Shown in pieces: positions 8,200 through 14,546 of a DNA stretch of 17,951 nt. Position 1 is the stretch's first letter. Each line of letters starts with the position of its first letter. A program made the translations under genes and the position numbers. The notes under the pieces are model-generated. The model ran no database searches. It was given only the letters and a program-made list of their open reading frames with translations, and was not told where the DNA came from. Source of the stretch: an uncultured Saprospiraceae bacterium (GTDB lineage Bacteria > Bacteroidota > Bacteroidia > Chitinophagales > Saprospiraceae); contig CAKZLT010000480.1 in the NCBI GenBank assembly GCA_937127195.1, forward strand, positions 1-17,951, read 5' to 3'.

Positions 8200-8745
8200 C
8201 TACTTTTTTCGTTCTTCAAACTCTTTCTTCAAAATTCCAAAGCAATGCACATCTAATAATTCGCCCGATTTAGTTCTAAAATCATTGCGCATTGTACCTT
8301 CTAATCGGAGTCCATTATTGATAGCAACGCGTTGACTTCCGATATTTTCGGGTGCGATTCGCGCATAAATTCGTTCCATTTTTAGTTGCTCAAAACTATA
8401 TTTTAATAACAAATGAACGGCATTTGTCATAATACCTTTACCGCTTACCTGAGCGTCTATAAAGTAAGCAATTTCGGCTTTTGGAACGCTCCAGTCTATA
8501 TTTTTTATAAAAAGTAAACCAATCAAATCACCTGATTCTTGAGTTTTAATACCAAAAGTATAACCTATTTTAGTTTCTGTTTTTCGATTAAGGCTTTGAA
8601 TATATTGCTCTGTGGTCGCTAGGCTTTTCATGGCAGAAGTCGAAATAGGGAAGTAAGTTACCAAATGTTTTCTATCTCGATGAACCAACTCAAATAGTTG
8701 CGTCGCATCTTCTGGTATAAGAGATTGAAGAATTATTTTTTTCAT
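8200..8745 (-). CDS. GNAT N-acetyltransferase, RimJ/RimL type
   Basis: A 181-residue cytoplasmic acetyltransferase of the RimJ/RimL (Acetyltransf_3) family, which transfers acetyl from acetyl-CoA to protein N-termini or small amines. The core is visible: LIGLLFIKNIDW (strand 4 region), EIAYFIDAQVSGKGIMTNAV (acetyl-CoA loop Q99-V-S-G102-K-G104), and RIYARIAPENIGSQRVAINNGLRLEGTMRND, a typical RimL C-terminal signature with the N-x-x-S-x-x-V motif. Length is normal for the family. It is the first gene of a minus-strand set followed 25 bases later by the two LRR genes. A functional link to them is not evident. The substrate is unknown. Confidence 0.85.
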   Translation of the reverse strand: MKKIILQSLIPEDATQLFELVHRDRKHLVTYFPISTSAMKSLATTEQYIQSLNRKTETKIGYTFGIKTQESGDLIGLLFIKNIDWSVPKAEIAYFIDAQVSGKGIMTNAVHLLLKYSFEQLKMERIYARIAPENIGSQRVAINNGLRLEGTMRNDFRTKSGELLDVHCFGILKKEFEERKK

Positions 8746-8841
8746 TGTTTGGTTAAATGTTTTGGTTCTTTATAATTTTACGTGGTTATCTATAAATCGT
8801 ATTTAATTTATTCTAGTTGAGATTCTGGTTGCTCGCTACTA

Positions 8842-8882
8842 GTTTCTGCTACCGCTGTTACGAAAACAGCGGTAGCAGAAAC
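8842..8882. repeat. 18-bp perfect inverted repeat
   Basis: The arms are GTTTCTGCTACCGCTGTT (8842-8859) and its exact complement (8865-8882), with a 5-base loop. The flanking CTAGTTTCT (8839-8847) can pair instead with AGAAACTAG (8885-8893), so two alternative folds exist. No T-run follows, so it is not a standard terminator. Fourteen bases of the right arm region recur at 9056-9069. Confidence 0.8.
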
Positions 8883-8971
8883 CTAGAAACTAGAAGCCTA
8901 AAGCAATTTAGAAAACCTAAAGATTGGGTAAATCACATAAAATCATAAAGAATCAATGTTTTTAATATATC

Positions 8972-9023
8972 CAAAAAAACAACCGCTAGTTTCAGAGACG
9001 CTGCGCTTAACTCTGAAACTAGC
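8972..9023 (-). terminator. Probable terminator of the gamma-glutamyltransferase gene
   Basis: A 13-bp perfect stem (GCTAGTTTCAGAG at 8985-8997, complement at 9011-9023) with a 13-base loop. On the minus strand the stem is followed by GGTTG and then a run of seven T. It starts about 100 bases beyond the stop codon at 9127. The outer flanks ATATATCC (8965-8972) and GGATATAT (9035-9042) are also complementary, so the hairpin could be the core of a larger repeat element. Confidence 0.5.
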
Positions 9024-9083
9024 ATTTACCCTATGGATATATGGCAATGTATCAAAAAACAGCGGTAGCTACTTCTACATTCA

Positions 9084-9114
9084 TCTGTTCTGCGGTTCGT
9101 CTGTTCTGCGGTTC
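9084..9114. repeat. Tandem 16-base repeat, two copies
   Basis: TCTGTTCTGCGGTTC occurs at 9084-9098 and 9100-9114, separated by one G (period 16). It lies just 12 bases downstream of the gamma-glutamyltransferase stop codon. Confidence 0.8.
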
Positions 9115-9126
9115 AAATTTTTTAAA

Positions 9127-10818
9127 TTAAAACCCTGCTGCATGGTCATCACCTCTAGTATCGGCTGCACCTTCGAGTTGACCATTTTCAAGCACCAAAA
9201 TAGCATCTACACGCCCAATTGCATCACGTTCTTCAAGCGTGTGTCCCATTTTTTGAAGAGAATCAAGGCTACTAGAAAGGGCATTTTTTTCATAAAAAAC
9301 CTTTTCTGGAAGCCATTGATGATGAAAACGCTTAGCTTGAACCGCTTCACTCATCGTCATCCCAAACTCTGCAACATTCACGAAAGTCTGAAAAACAGAA
9401 GTAATAATGGTCGAACCGCCAGGCGTACCAACTACCATGAATAACTTCCCTTCTCGTTCGATAATTGTTGGAGTCATTGAGCTGAGCATTCGCTTTTCGG
9501 GCGCAACTGCATTCGCTTCTGCACCAATCAAACCATAAATATTTGGGACACCAGGCTTGGCACTAAAGTCATCCATTTCGTTATTTAACAGAAAACCTGC
9601 ACCACTAACAACAACCTTAGAACCAAAGCTAGAGTTGAGCGTCGTTGTAATCGAAACGGCATTTCCATTAGCATCAACAATCGACAAATGCGTTGTTTCT
9701 TCGCTCTCGGTAGGCACTTCACCGCCTTCAATATCATTGCTTTTGGTGGCTTGACTTTCGTCAAAATCAGACATTCGCGCTTTGATATATTCCTTTTGAG
9801 TGATAGATGCCGTTGGAACATCATAAAAATCTGCATCGCCCAAGTGTTTCGCTCGGTCGGCATAAGTTCTGCGTTCTGCCTCGACCATCAAATGTACTGT
9901 TTTGGGAGATTGAAATCCCCAATCGGCAATTGGATAAGGCTCAATGCTACCTAGCAATTGAGCTAATGCAACACCGCCACTAGAAGGCGGTGCCATCGAA
10001 TGAACTTTATATTTTTTATAATCAAAAGAAACAGGTTTACGCCATTTTGCTTTGTACTTTTTCAAATCCTCCAGCGTCATGATACCACCGCCAGCAGCCA
10101 TTTCTTTGATAATTAAGTCAGCCGTTTGACCTTCATAAAAGCCTTTTTGACCATTATCACGGATACGTTTGAGGGTTTCAGCTAAGTCTTTTTGAATCAA
10201 CAAATCGTCTTTTTGCCAGTCATTTTCTTTGACCAAAATAGGCTGAGTTGTATTGTGTTTGACAAAATCAGGACGTTTTTCATTCAAACCATTGGCTTGT
10301 TGCTGCGTGAGTTTGAAGCCACGCTCTGCCAAAACTATTGCTGGTTGTATCAACTCTTTGAAATCTAATTTTGCGTGTTGGTGTGCGGCAAAAAGCCCAG
10401 CTACTGTACCTGGAACACCAGCCGCCAAATGACCTGCTACACTCTTGTCCGTTACTTCTCCGAGTGAGTCCAAATACATATCGTGAGTAGCTGTCAGCGG
10501 TGCTTTTTCGCGATAATCGAGGGTTTTGACAAGCCCACTTTTATCCCTGAATATCATAAAACCGCCACCGCCTAAGTTGCCAGCATTAGGGTAAACAACG
10601 GCTAAAGCTAGTTGAACGGCAATAGCTGCATCAACAGCATTTCCACCTTTTTTGAGAATAGCTACACCAACTTTTGTTGCTTCAGGATGAGCAGAAACGA
10701 CCATGGAGTTTGCTTCAATCGCTGTTTTTTGAATGTCGTAATCTACTGATTGTTCATTGGTGCGACAAGCACTGATAATAAGAATAAAACCGAGTAAGAG
10801 TAGTTGGTTTTTTTTCAT
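9127..10818 (-). CDS. ggt: Gamma-glutamyltransferase, predicted lipoprotein
   Basis: A 563-residue gamma-glutamyltransferase (EC 2.3.2.2), which cleaves or transfers the gamma-glutamyl group of glutathione and related peptides. It is made as a precursor that cuts itself into two subunits. The nucleophile and cleavage point is T375 in ESEETTHLSI, giving a large subunit (to 374) and a small one (375-563). Other family hallmarks: substrate-binding R103 in LDYREKAP, GNLGGGGFM, PPSSGGV, NNEMDDFSAKPGVPN, the oxyanion/substrate loop SSMTPTI, and GTPGGSTIITSVFQ. The N-terminus has a lipoprotein signal with lipobox IISAC (C18), so the enzyme is probably anchored to a periplasm-facing membrane, not soluble. 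Length matches the family. A candidate promoter lies at 10901-10908 and a terminator at 8972-9023, so it is probably transcribed alone. Confidence 0.95.
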   Translation of the reverse strand: MKKNQLLLLGFILIISACRTNEQSVDYDIQKTAIEANSMVVSAHPEATKVGVAILKKGGNAVDAAIAVQLALAVVYPNAGNLGGGGFMIFRDKSGLVKTLDYREKAPLTATHDMYLDSLGEVTDKSVAGHLAAGVPGTVAGLFAAHQHAKLDFKELIQPAIVLAERGFKLTQQQANGLNEKRPDFVKHNTTQPILVKENDWQKDDLLIQKDLAETLKRIRDNGQKGFYEGQTADLIIKEMAAGGGIMTLEDLKKYKAKWRKPVSFDYKKYKVHSMAPPSSGGVALAQLLGSIEPYPIADWGFQSPKTVHLMVEAERRTYADRAKHLGDADFYDVPTASITQKEYIKARMSDFDESQATKSNDIEGGEVPTESEETTHLSIVDANGNAVSITTTLNSSFGSKVVVSGAGFLLNNEMDDFSAKPGVPNIYGLIGAEANAVAPEKRMLSSMTPTIIEREGKLFMVVGTPGGSTIITSVFQTFVNVAEFGMTMSEAVQAKRFHHQWLPEKVFYEKNALSSSLDSLQKMGHTLEERDAIGRVDAILVLENGQLEGAADTRGDDHAAGF

Positions 10819-10900
10819 GAAAAGTTGATTTTGAATGTGTTATTGATTGATTAGGTATTTGTGTGTGAAGAGTATTCAACACTTGAATTACGAACGCAAC

Positions 10901-10908
10901 CAAAAATA
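10901..10908 (-). promoter_or_regulatory. Candidate -7 box for ggt
   Basis: The minus strand reads TATTTTTG, a TAnnTTTG match, 83 bases upstream of the ggt ATG and just beyond the stop codon of the upstream protease gene. The distance is longer than for the other candidates in this window, so it is less certain. Confidence 0.3.
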
Positions 10909-10909
10909 C

Positions 10910-12142
10910 TTAAATCAATTCCTTTAGCCTAAACTTTACTTTTATTTTTTCACCATTTCTCAAAATGACCAACCTTATTTTTTTATTCTTCTTTGATTTG
11001 AGTAGATTTTTAATAAAAATACGCGTTAAATGTTTTCCATGAGTATAATTGATTTTGATGATTTCGTCTTCGGGAAGTAATCCAACCTGTTCGGCAGGCG
11101 TATTAGGAAGAATTTCTTTTATTTTAAAAGAAGTCGCTTCATTGTCTCCTTCTTCTAAGATGATTCCGCTCATATCAAATAAAAATGGAGCATTGTAGCT
11201 TTTTCCTTTGCTTAGATATAATTTTTGATTTCGATAATCAAAAATGACTTTAAAACGCTTAAGAATACCGTTGCCAATTATTCCATTTCTATTAGAAAGT
11301 TCGTTTAATTCTGAAAAAACGGTGTCACTTTGATAAAAAGTGATGATATTTTCAAAAGAAAAAGGTGTGAAATTTAAACGAGGGACTCGCCCAACTAAAC
11401 CATCTAACAAGCCGCCTAGACCTCTTCCCATATCTCCATGAAGTGTTTTTGGAGGAAAATTAATTTTGGGATTAGAGTTAACATCTAGCAAAAGATTAAA
11501 GCTTGCACCTGTATCTAATAGCACTCTAGTATTGACCGTGTCGTTATTATGAAAAGTAACTGGAGCAATAATATAAGGTTTTCCAAAGCTAAGTTCGATG
11601 TCAAAGGCTTTATAACTTTTTTTAGGAGTTCTGAATTTTTCGTGTTTATATAAAGTCAATTTTTTGTTGTCGTAGTCAATTTTTACAATAAAATTTTTGA
11701 ATAATTCATGACCAATAATGCCATGAACATCTTGACCAAAAACTTCATCAAATTTTAGAAAATCTTCTTCTAGAACCAAAATTGTTTCTTTAGGATTAAA
11801 AACACGCCCTAACCGCATATTTACATCAGGAGCGACTAAGGCAGTCATGACTTGATTTCGGTCTGCGCCTATTAATTCTATTCGTCGTTGATACTGAATT
11901 TGTAAAATATCACTATATACTTTATCTACTAATATGGTATATTTTACGCCTGTATCTACTACGAATTTGAGTTCAAAACCATTGATTTTTAGAGGAATAA
12001 CAATAAGGTTATTAATTAACTCAAAAGGAATAGTTGCTCGTCGTTGATATTTGCCTTCTAATTGATAGCCAATTTTTTGACTAAAAGAAATATTAGTGAT
12101 TAATAGAAAAAAAAGACTAAACAGGAGAGATTTTTTCTTCAT
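10910..12142 (-). CDS. Two-lobed retropepsin-like aspartyl protease with PDZ domain
   Basis: A 410-residue exported protein: signal peptide (MKKKSLLFSLFFLLITNISF), two retropepsin-like lobes and a C-terminal PDZ domain. Lobe 1 has FVVDTGVKYTIL (D63) and the matching GIIGHELFKNF (141-144). Lobe 2 has VLLDTGASFNLLL (D210) and GIIGNGILKRF (287-290). Both catalytic Asp are present, so one chain may form the complete active site, as in pepsin. A glycine-rich segment, GRGLGGLLDGLVGR, lies between D210 and the second GIIG. The PDZ domain (about 325-408, LPNTPAEQVGLLPEDEIIKIN) could recognise substrate termini. Proteins of this architecture are common but poorly studied in Bacteroidota. The frame is open from an ATG at 12190, but the signal peptide begins at 12142 and a candidate promoter box at 12195-12202 would leave the upstream ATG at or before the transcript start, so 12142 is preferred. 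Confidence 0.8.
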   Translation of the reverse strand: MKKKSLLFSLFFLLITNISFSQKIGYQLEGKYQRRATIPFELINNLIVIPLKINGFELKFVVDTGVKYTILVDKVYSDILQIQYQRRIELIGADRNQVMTALVAPDVNMRLGRVFNPKETILVLEEDFLKFDEVFGQDVHGIIGHELFKNFIVKIDYDNKKLTLYKHEKFRTPKKSYKAFDIELSFGKPYIIAPVTFHNNDTVNTRVLLDTGASFNLLLDVNSNPKINFPPKTLHGDMGRGLGGLLDGLVGRVPRLNFTPFSFENIITFYQSDTVFSELNELSNRNGIIGNGILKRFKVIFDYRNQKLYLSKGKSYNAPFLFDMSGIILEEGDNEATSFKIKEILPNTPAEQVGLLPEDEIIKINYTHGKHLTRIFIKNLLKSKKNKKIRLVILRNGEKIKVKFRLKELI

Positions 12143-12194
12143 AATTTTTTTTCTAAAATAGTGTAAAAATGGAAATAAGTACTTGGACAAAAGT

Positions 12195-12202
12195 CAAAAG
12201 TA
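12195..12202 (-). promoter_or_regulatory. Candidate -7 box for the aspartyl protease
   Basis: The minus strand reads TACTTTTG (TAnnTTTG), 53 bases upstream of the preferred ATG at 12142. A start site about 7 bases downstream would fall near 12188, arguing against translation from the upstream ATG at 12190. Confidence 0.4.
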
Positions 12203-12233
12203 ATCGGGAGTAATTCGGTTTTTCGCTTATTAA

Positions 12234-12266
12234 CTTGACTGACTACTTATGGTAAAAAAATAACTT
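12234..12266. repeat. Diverged repeat shared with 1470-1522
   Basis: CTTGACTGACTACT (12234-12247) recurs exactly at 1509-1522. The adjoining 18 bases, ATGGTAAAAAAATAACTT (12249-12266), recur at 1470-1487 with two changes. The blocks are adjacent here but in reversed order and about 20 bases apart at the other site. Confidence 0.55.
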
Positions 12267-12278
12267 TTAGAATGAATG

Positions 12279-12325
12279 TTGTCCGCCGAGGTCTCGCGGC
12301 AGGTATGGCTAAAGCCATTTGCTTT
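12279..12325. repeat. GC-rich intergenic island with small hairpins
   Basis: A locally GC-rich stretch in AT-rich surroundings. It holds CGAG-GT-CTCG, flanked by imperfectly paired GCCG/CGGC, and the 6-bp hairpin ATGGCT-AA-AGCCAT at about 12305-12318. It lies about 105 bases beyond the YbbR stop and could be a transcript-end structure or a dispersed repeat. No T-run marks it as a terminator. Confidence 0.4.
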
Positions 12326-12431
12326 TAACTCATTTATAGTTCAAAAGTAGTGTAATGAATTTACAAAAAAAGAAGGGAAGATGCTTAAAAATAGGATAAT
12401 CACCTTTGTATAAGGTACCAACAATGGTGTT

Positions 12432-13388
12432 TTATCGCGTTTTTATGATTAGGTAGTTGACAGAATCAACAGAATAGGTAATGTTTTGGGTGAAAGGAGG
12501 TTCGTTTTTAATAATTAAAGGTAGTTTATCTACGGTCAAGTCCGCGATGCTAGCCACAATTTTGAATTGCTTAGAAGAGAGGCGTTCGTAGTTACTCAAT
12601 CCCATGGTACAGCGGGCTTTTACAGTGTTCGGATAAATATGAATACTGTCTTGCTGTTGTCCTGTAAGAGTAATTGGTATTTCGATAATGCGCTCGGTCA
12701 ATTGCTCAATGATAATATCGTAAGTGACGGCTTGCGGTTCAAAAATGACTTGACCATTCGGATAAGAACGAAGTGGAATATCGTCAGTTTGTCGTGTGTT
12801 GAGTTGGTCAAAAGCTAGCGGAGCAGTTTGCCATTGATTGATTTTGCGAAGAACAGAAGCAGGCCCTTTGACCAAAATAGTATCTGGACGAACGCTAATC
12901 GGAGCGGTTTGTAAATATTGTGAAGCCACCGAAATACTTGAATTTATACGAATAGGAATGCGCTTTTGAACGCGTTCATCAAGTCTAAGGGGAATATATT
13001 CGGGGGTAATTGTGCTAATTTGAATATCAGGAGTTAGTTTGTTTTTTATGTCTCTAGTTAATTGTTGAAGTCGAAATTCTTGTAAAGTGTCATTAGATAA
13101 GTTGTAATTTAATATAGGTTCGTTGCGCTTCAAGGATTGAAACATCAAGTCCCAGCCAGTTGCTTTTAGGGAGACATCAAGTTTATTTGGAGGTGTTTTT
13201 GTTAAAATATTATTCTCGCTAGGAGGTGTAAATTCAACGCTAATTTCAATATCAGTTTCATAGCTTTTAGACATTTTGGTTGCTATCCAAAACACAAAGG
13301 CAATACCAATGCAGACCATTAGTATTGCCCTTTCGGATTTGTCTTTTACTATTTGAAGTATATTAAAATTGACGTTTCTTTTAGACAT
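12432..13388 (-). CDS. YbbR/CdaR-like domain protein
   Basis: A 318-residue protein with one N-terminal membrane segment (about 19-37, AILMVCIGIAFVFWIATKM), followed by YbbR-like beta domains on the far side of the membrane. These include VSLKATGW, the pattern ISVRPDTILVKGPASVLRKI that is typical of YbbR repeats, and a later EIPITLTG repeat. In Firmicutes the YbbR protein CdaR regulates the diadenylate cyclase CdaA. In Bacteroidota YbbR proteins are usually found next to yajC, as here, and often before coaE. Here the next gene downstream is instead an aspartyl protease about 290 bases away, so coaE is not part of this cluster. It starts 52 bases after yajC and is probably co-transcribed. Confidence 0.85.
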   Translation of the reverse strand: MSKRNVNFNILQIVKDKSERAILMVCIGIAFVFWIATKMSKSYETDIEISVEFTPPSENNILTKTPPNKLDVSLKATGWDLMFQSLKRNEPILNYNLSNDTLQEFRLQQLTRDIKNKLTPDIQISTITPEYIPLRLDERVQKRIPIRINSSISVASQYLQTAPISVRPDTILVKGPASVLRKINQWQTAPLAFDQLNTRQTDDIPLRSYPNGQVIFEPQAVTYDIIIEQLTERIIEIPITLTGQQQDSIHIYPNTVKARCTMGLSNYERLSSKQFKIVASIADLTVDKLPLIIKNEPPFTQNITYSVDSVNYLIIKTR

Positions 13389-13440
13389 TTAACCCGTTTA
13401 AATATCAAAAAATGAACAAATATGACGATTAGCTAATTTA

Positions 13441-13758
13441 CTAAGCACTTTCTAGCGCGGTAGAAAATTCTTTAGAAATTGCTGCTTTTGTTATTTTGAT
13501 ATTGACACCTTTATTTTTATCAATTTGCATAATAACAAAATCACCTTCAACTTCCATAACTCGACCGTAGATACCACTAGTTGTTACTACTTGATCCCCT
13601 TTTTCGATTTCTGTCACAAACTTTTGTTGTTCCTTAGTACGTTTGGCTTGAGGTCTGATTAAGAAAAAATATGCCACAGCAAATAGTAATCCCATAAAAA
13701 TGAGGTTAGCATAACCACCGCCAGCGTTTCCAGCATTTTGTAATAAAATTAAATCCAT
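13441..13758 (-). CDS. yajC: Preprotein translocase subunit YajC
   Basis: A 105-residue inner-membrane protein that associates with SecDF and the SecYEG translocon. Features: a short N-terminal tail, one membrane segment (about 18-35, ANLIFMGLLFAVAYFFLI), then the family signature FLIRPQAKRTKEQQKF, and the small beta domain with KGDQVVTTSGIYGRVMEVEGDFVIMQI. Length is normal for YajC. It lies between the DUF1573 lipoprotein gene (79 bases upstream) and the YbbR gene (52 bases downstream), an order widely conserved in Bacteroidota. Confidence 0.95.
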   Translation of the reverse strand: MDLILLQNAGNAGGGYANLIFMGLLFAVAYFFLIRPQAKRTKEQQKFVTEIEKGDQVVTTSGIYGRVMEVEGDFVIMQIDKNKGVNIKITKAAISKEFSTALESA

Positions 13759-13796
13759 GATTTAAGTTATATTTTGATTGTAAATAATATTTTTAA

Positions 13797-13853
13797 TAAA
13801 AAGAACAAGGAAATGAATTGCAATTTAAAGTATGTTATTAATTCCTTGGTTCT
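13797..13853 (-). terminator. Possible weak terminator or attenuator after the DUF1573 gene
   Basis: On the minus strand AGAACCAAGGAAT, the last codons of the DUF1573 gene, can pair with ATTTCCTTGTTCT about 25 bases later, with one bulge. It is then followed by TTTTTATT. The arm overlaps the stop codon at 13838, so translation could interfere with folding. It may reduce read-through into yajC, but the long loop makes this uncertain. Confidence 0.35.
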
Positions 13854-14347
13854 GGTTGAGTCTTTTTAGCTCCAGCTTTTACGATACCTTTCAAAATCAA
13901 TTTTGTTTCGTATGGTAAAGTATTGGCTCTCAAAGTTACTTCTTTTCTAGGGTTTCCAATACGTCCAGTAGAGTTGAATTTAACTTTTATTTCACCTTCT
14001 TCTCCTGGTGCAATCGGCTCTTCAGGGCGTTCTGGCACTGTACAGCCGCAAGATCCCGTCGCTTGTTTGATAATTAAAGGAACAGCACCGACATTTTTGA
14101 ATTTATAACTATACTCTACTTGTTCACCATCTATGACAGTTCCGAAGTCATATTCCATATTTGCCCATTCAAAAATGGCTAACTTTGAAGAATCAATCGT
14201 TCCATCCTCTTTATACATTGTTCTGGTCACGTCGTCCCATTCGTCACTGCTTAGTGTTTCTACTGATTTTTCATTACTTTCAGACTGACAACTTACTAAG
14301 CCTAAAACCAATAACAACATCATCCAAGTTATATTTTTCATAATCAA
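13838..14347 (-). CDS. DUF1573 lipoprotein
   Basis: A 169-residue DUF1573 protein, which has an ASPM/SPD-2/Hydin-like Ig fold. It has a lipoprotein signal with lipobox GLVSC (C20) and a serine/glutamate-rich linker. The DUF1573 domain (about 60-160) carries the signatures YDFGTVIDGEQVEYSYKFKNVG, IKQATGSCGCTVPE and APGEEGEIKVKF. Its role is unknown; it is probably periplasmic, anchored in a membrane. The cysteine pair in SCGC is typical of the family. It is the first gene of the DUF1573-yajC-ybbR cluster. ATG codons at 14347 and 14341 are both possible; the second begins directly with a lipoprotein signal, MKNITWMM. A candidate promoter box is at 14386-14393. Confidence 0.85.
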   Translation of the reverse strand: MIMKNITWMMLLLVLGLVSCQSESNEKSVETLSSDEWDDVTRTMYKEDGTIDSSKLAIFEWANMEYDFGTVIDGEQVEYSYKFKNVGAVPLIIKQATGSCGCTVPERPEEPIAPGEEGEIKVKFNSTGRIGNPRKEVTLRANTLPYETKLILKGIVKAGAKKTQPEPRN

Positions 14348-14385
14348 TTTCTTTCGTGTTATTTTACAAAGCGTTAATTCGGCTG

Positions 14386-14393
14386 CAAAAATA
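14386..14393 (-). promoter_or_regulatory. Candidate -7 box for the DUF1573-yajC-ybbR cluster
   Basis: The minus strand reads TATTTTTG (TAnnTTTG), 39 bases from the first possible ATG and 45 from the second. No exact -33 TTG was seen at the expected distance. Confidence 0.4.
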
Positions 14394-14466
14394 CGTTTTT
14401 TTTTGAAAATGACTTTTTAGAATGTATTGTTTTTGTTTGTTTTTTTGAAAAAGAAAGGAAAATACT

Positions 14467-14505
14467 AAAAATGGTCAGACGATTTTAATTCGACTGACCA
14501 TTTTT
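14467..14505 (-). terminator. Intrinsic terminator of the LytTR regulator gene
   Basis: The arms AAAAATGGTCAG (14467-14478) and CTGACCATTTTT (14494-14505) are perfectly complementary, and CGA/TCG extends the stem inside one mismatch, leaving a 7-base loop. It begins about 40 bases beyond the stop at 14547. Runs of A and T at the ends make it usable on both strands. Confidence 0.8.
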
Positions 14506-14546
14506 ACCATTCTTATAAAGAATACATTTAAGAATGTTTGGATTAT

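Larger units (their letters stand above)
8746..9126. other. Gene-free region filled with inverted and direct repeats
   Basis: The stretch lies between the GNAT start and the gamma-glutamyltransferase stop. It contains an 18-bp perfect hairpin (8842-8882), a 13-bp hairpin (8985-9023), a second copy of AAAACAGCGGTAGC (8863-8876 and 9056-9069) and a tandem 16-base repeat (9084-9114). A plus-strand open frame (8956-9444) runs into the transferase gene antisense and shows no protein features. The structure suggests a repeat element or the remains of several. Any promoter for the GNAT gene must lie here, but none was recognised. Confidence 0.6.

Noticed and set aside
9056..9114. CRISPR-like repeats.
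   Set aside because: Only two short copies with a 1-base gap, no regular spacers, and no cas genes in the window.
8956..9444. Plus-strand open frame of 162 codons.
   Set aside because: It runs antisense into ggt, has no recognisable motif or signal, and its first part is made of intergenic repeats.
12143..12190. N-terminal extension of the aspartyl protease from the ATG at 12190.
   Set aside because: The extension would put 16 residues before a perfect signal peptide, and the candidate promoter would start transcription at about that point.
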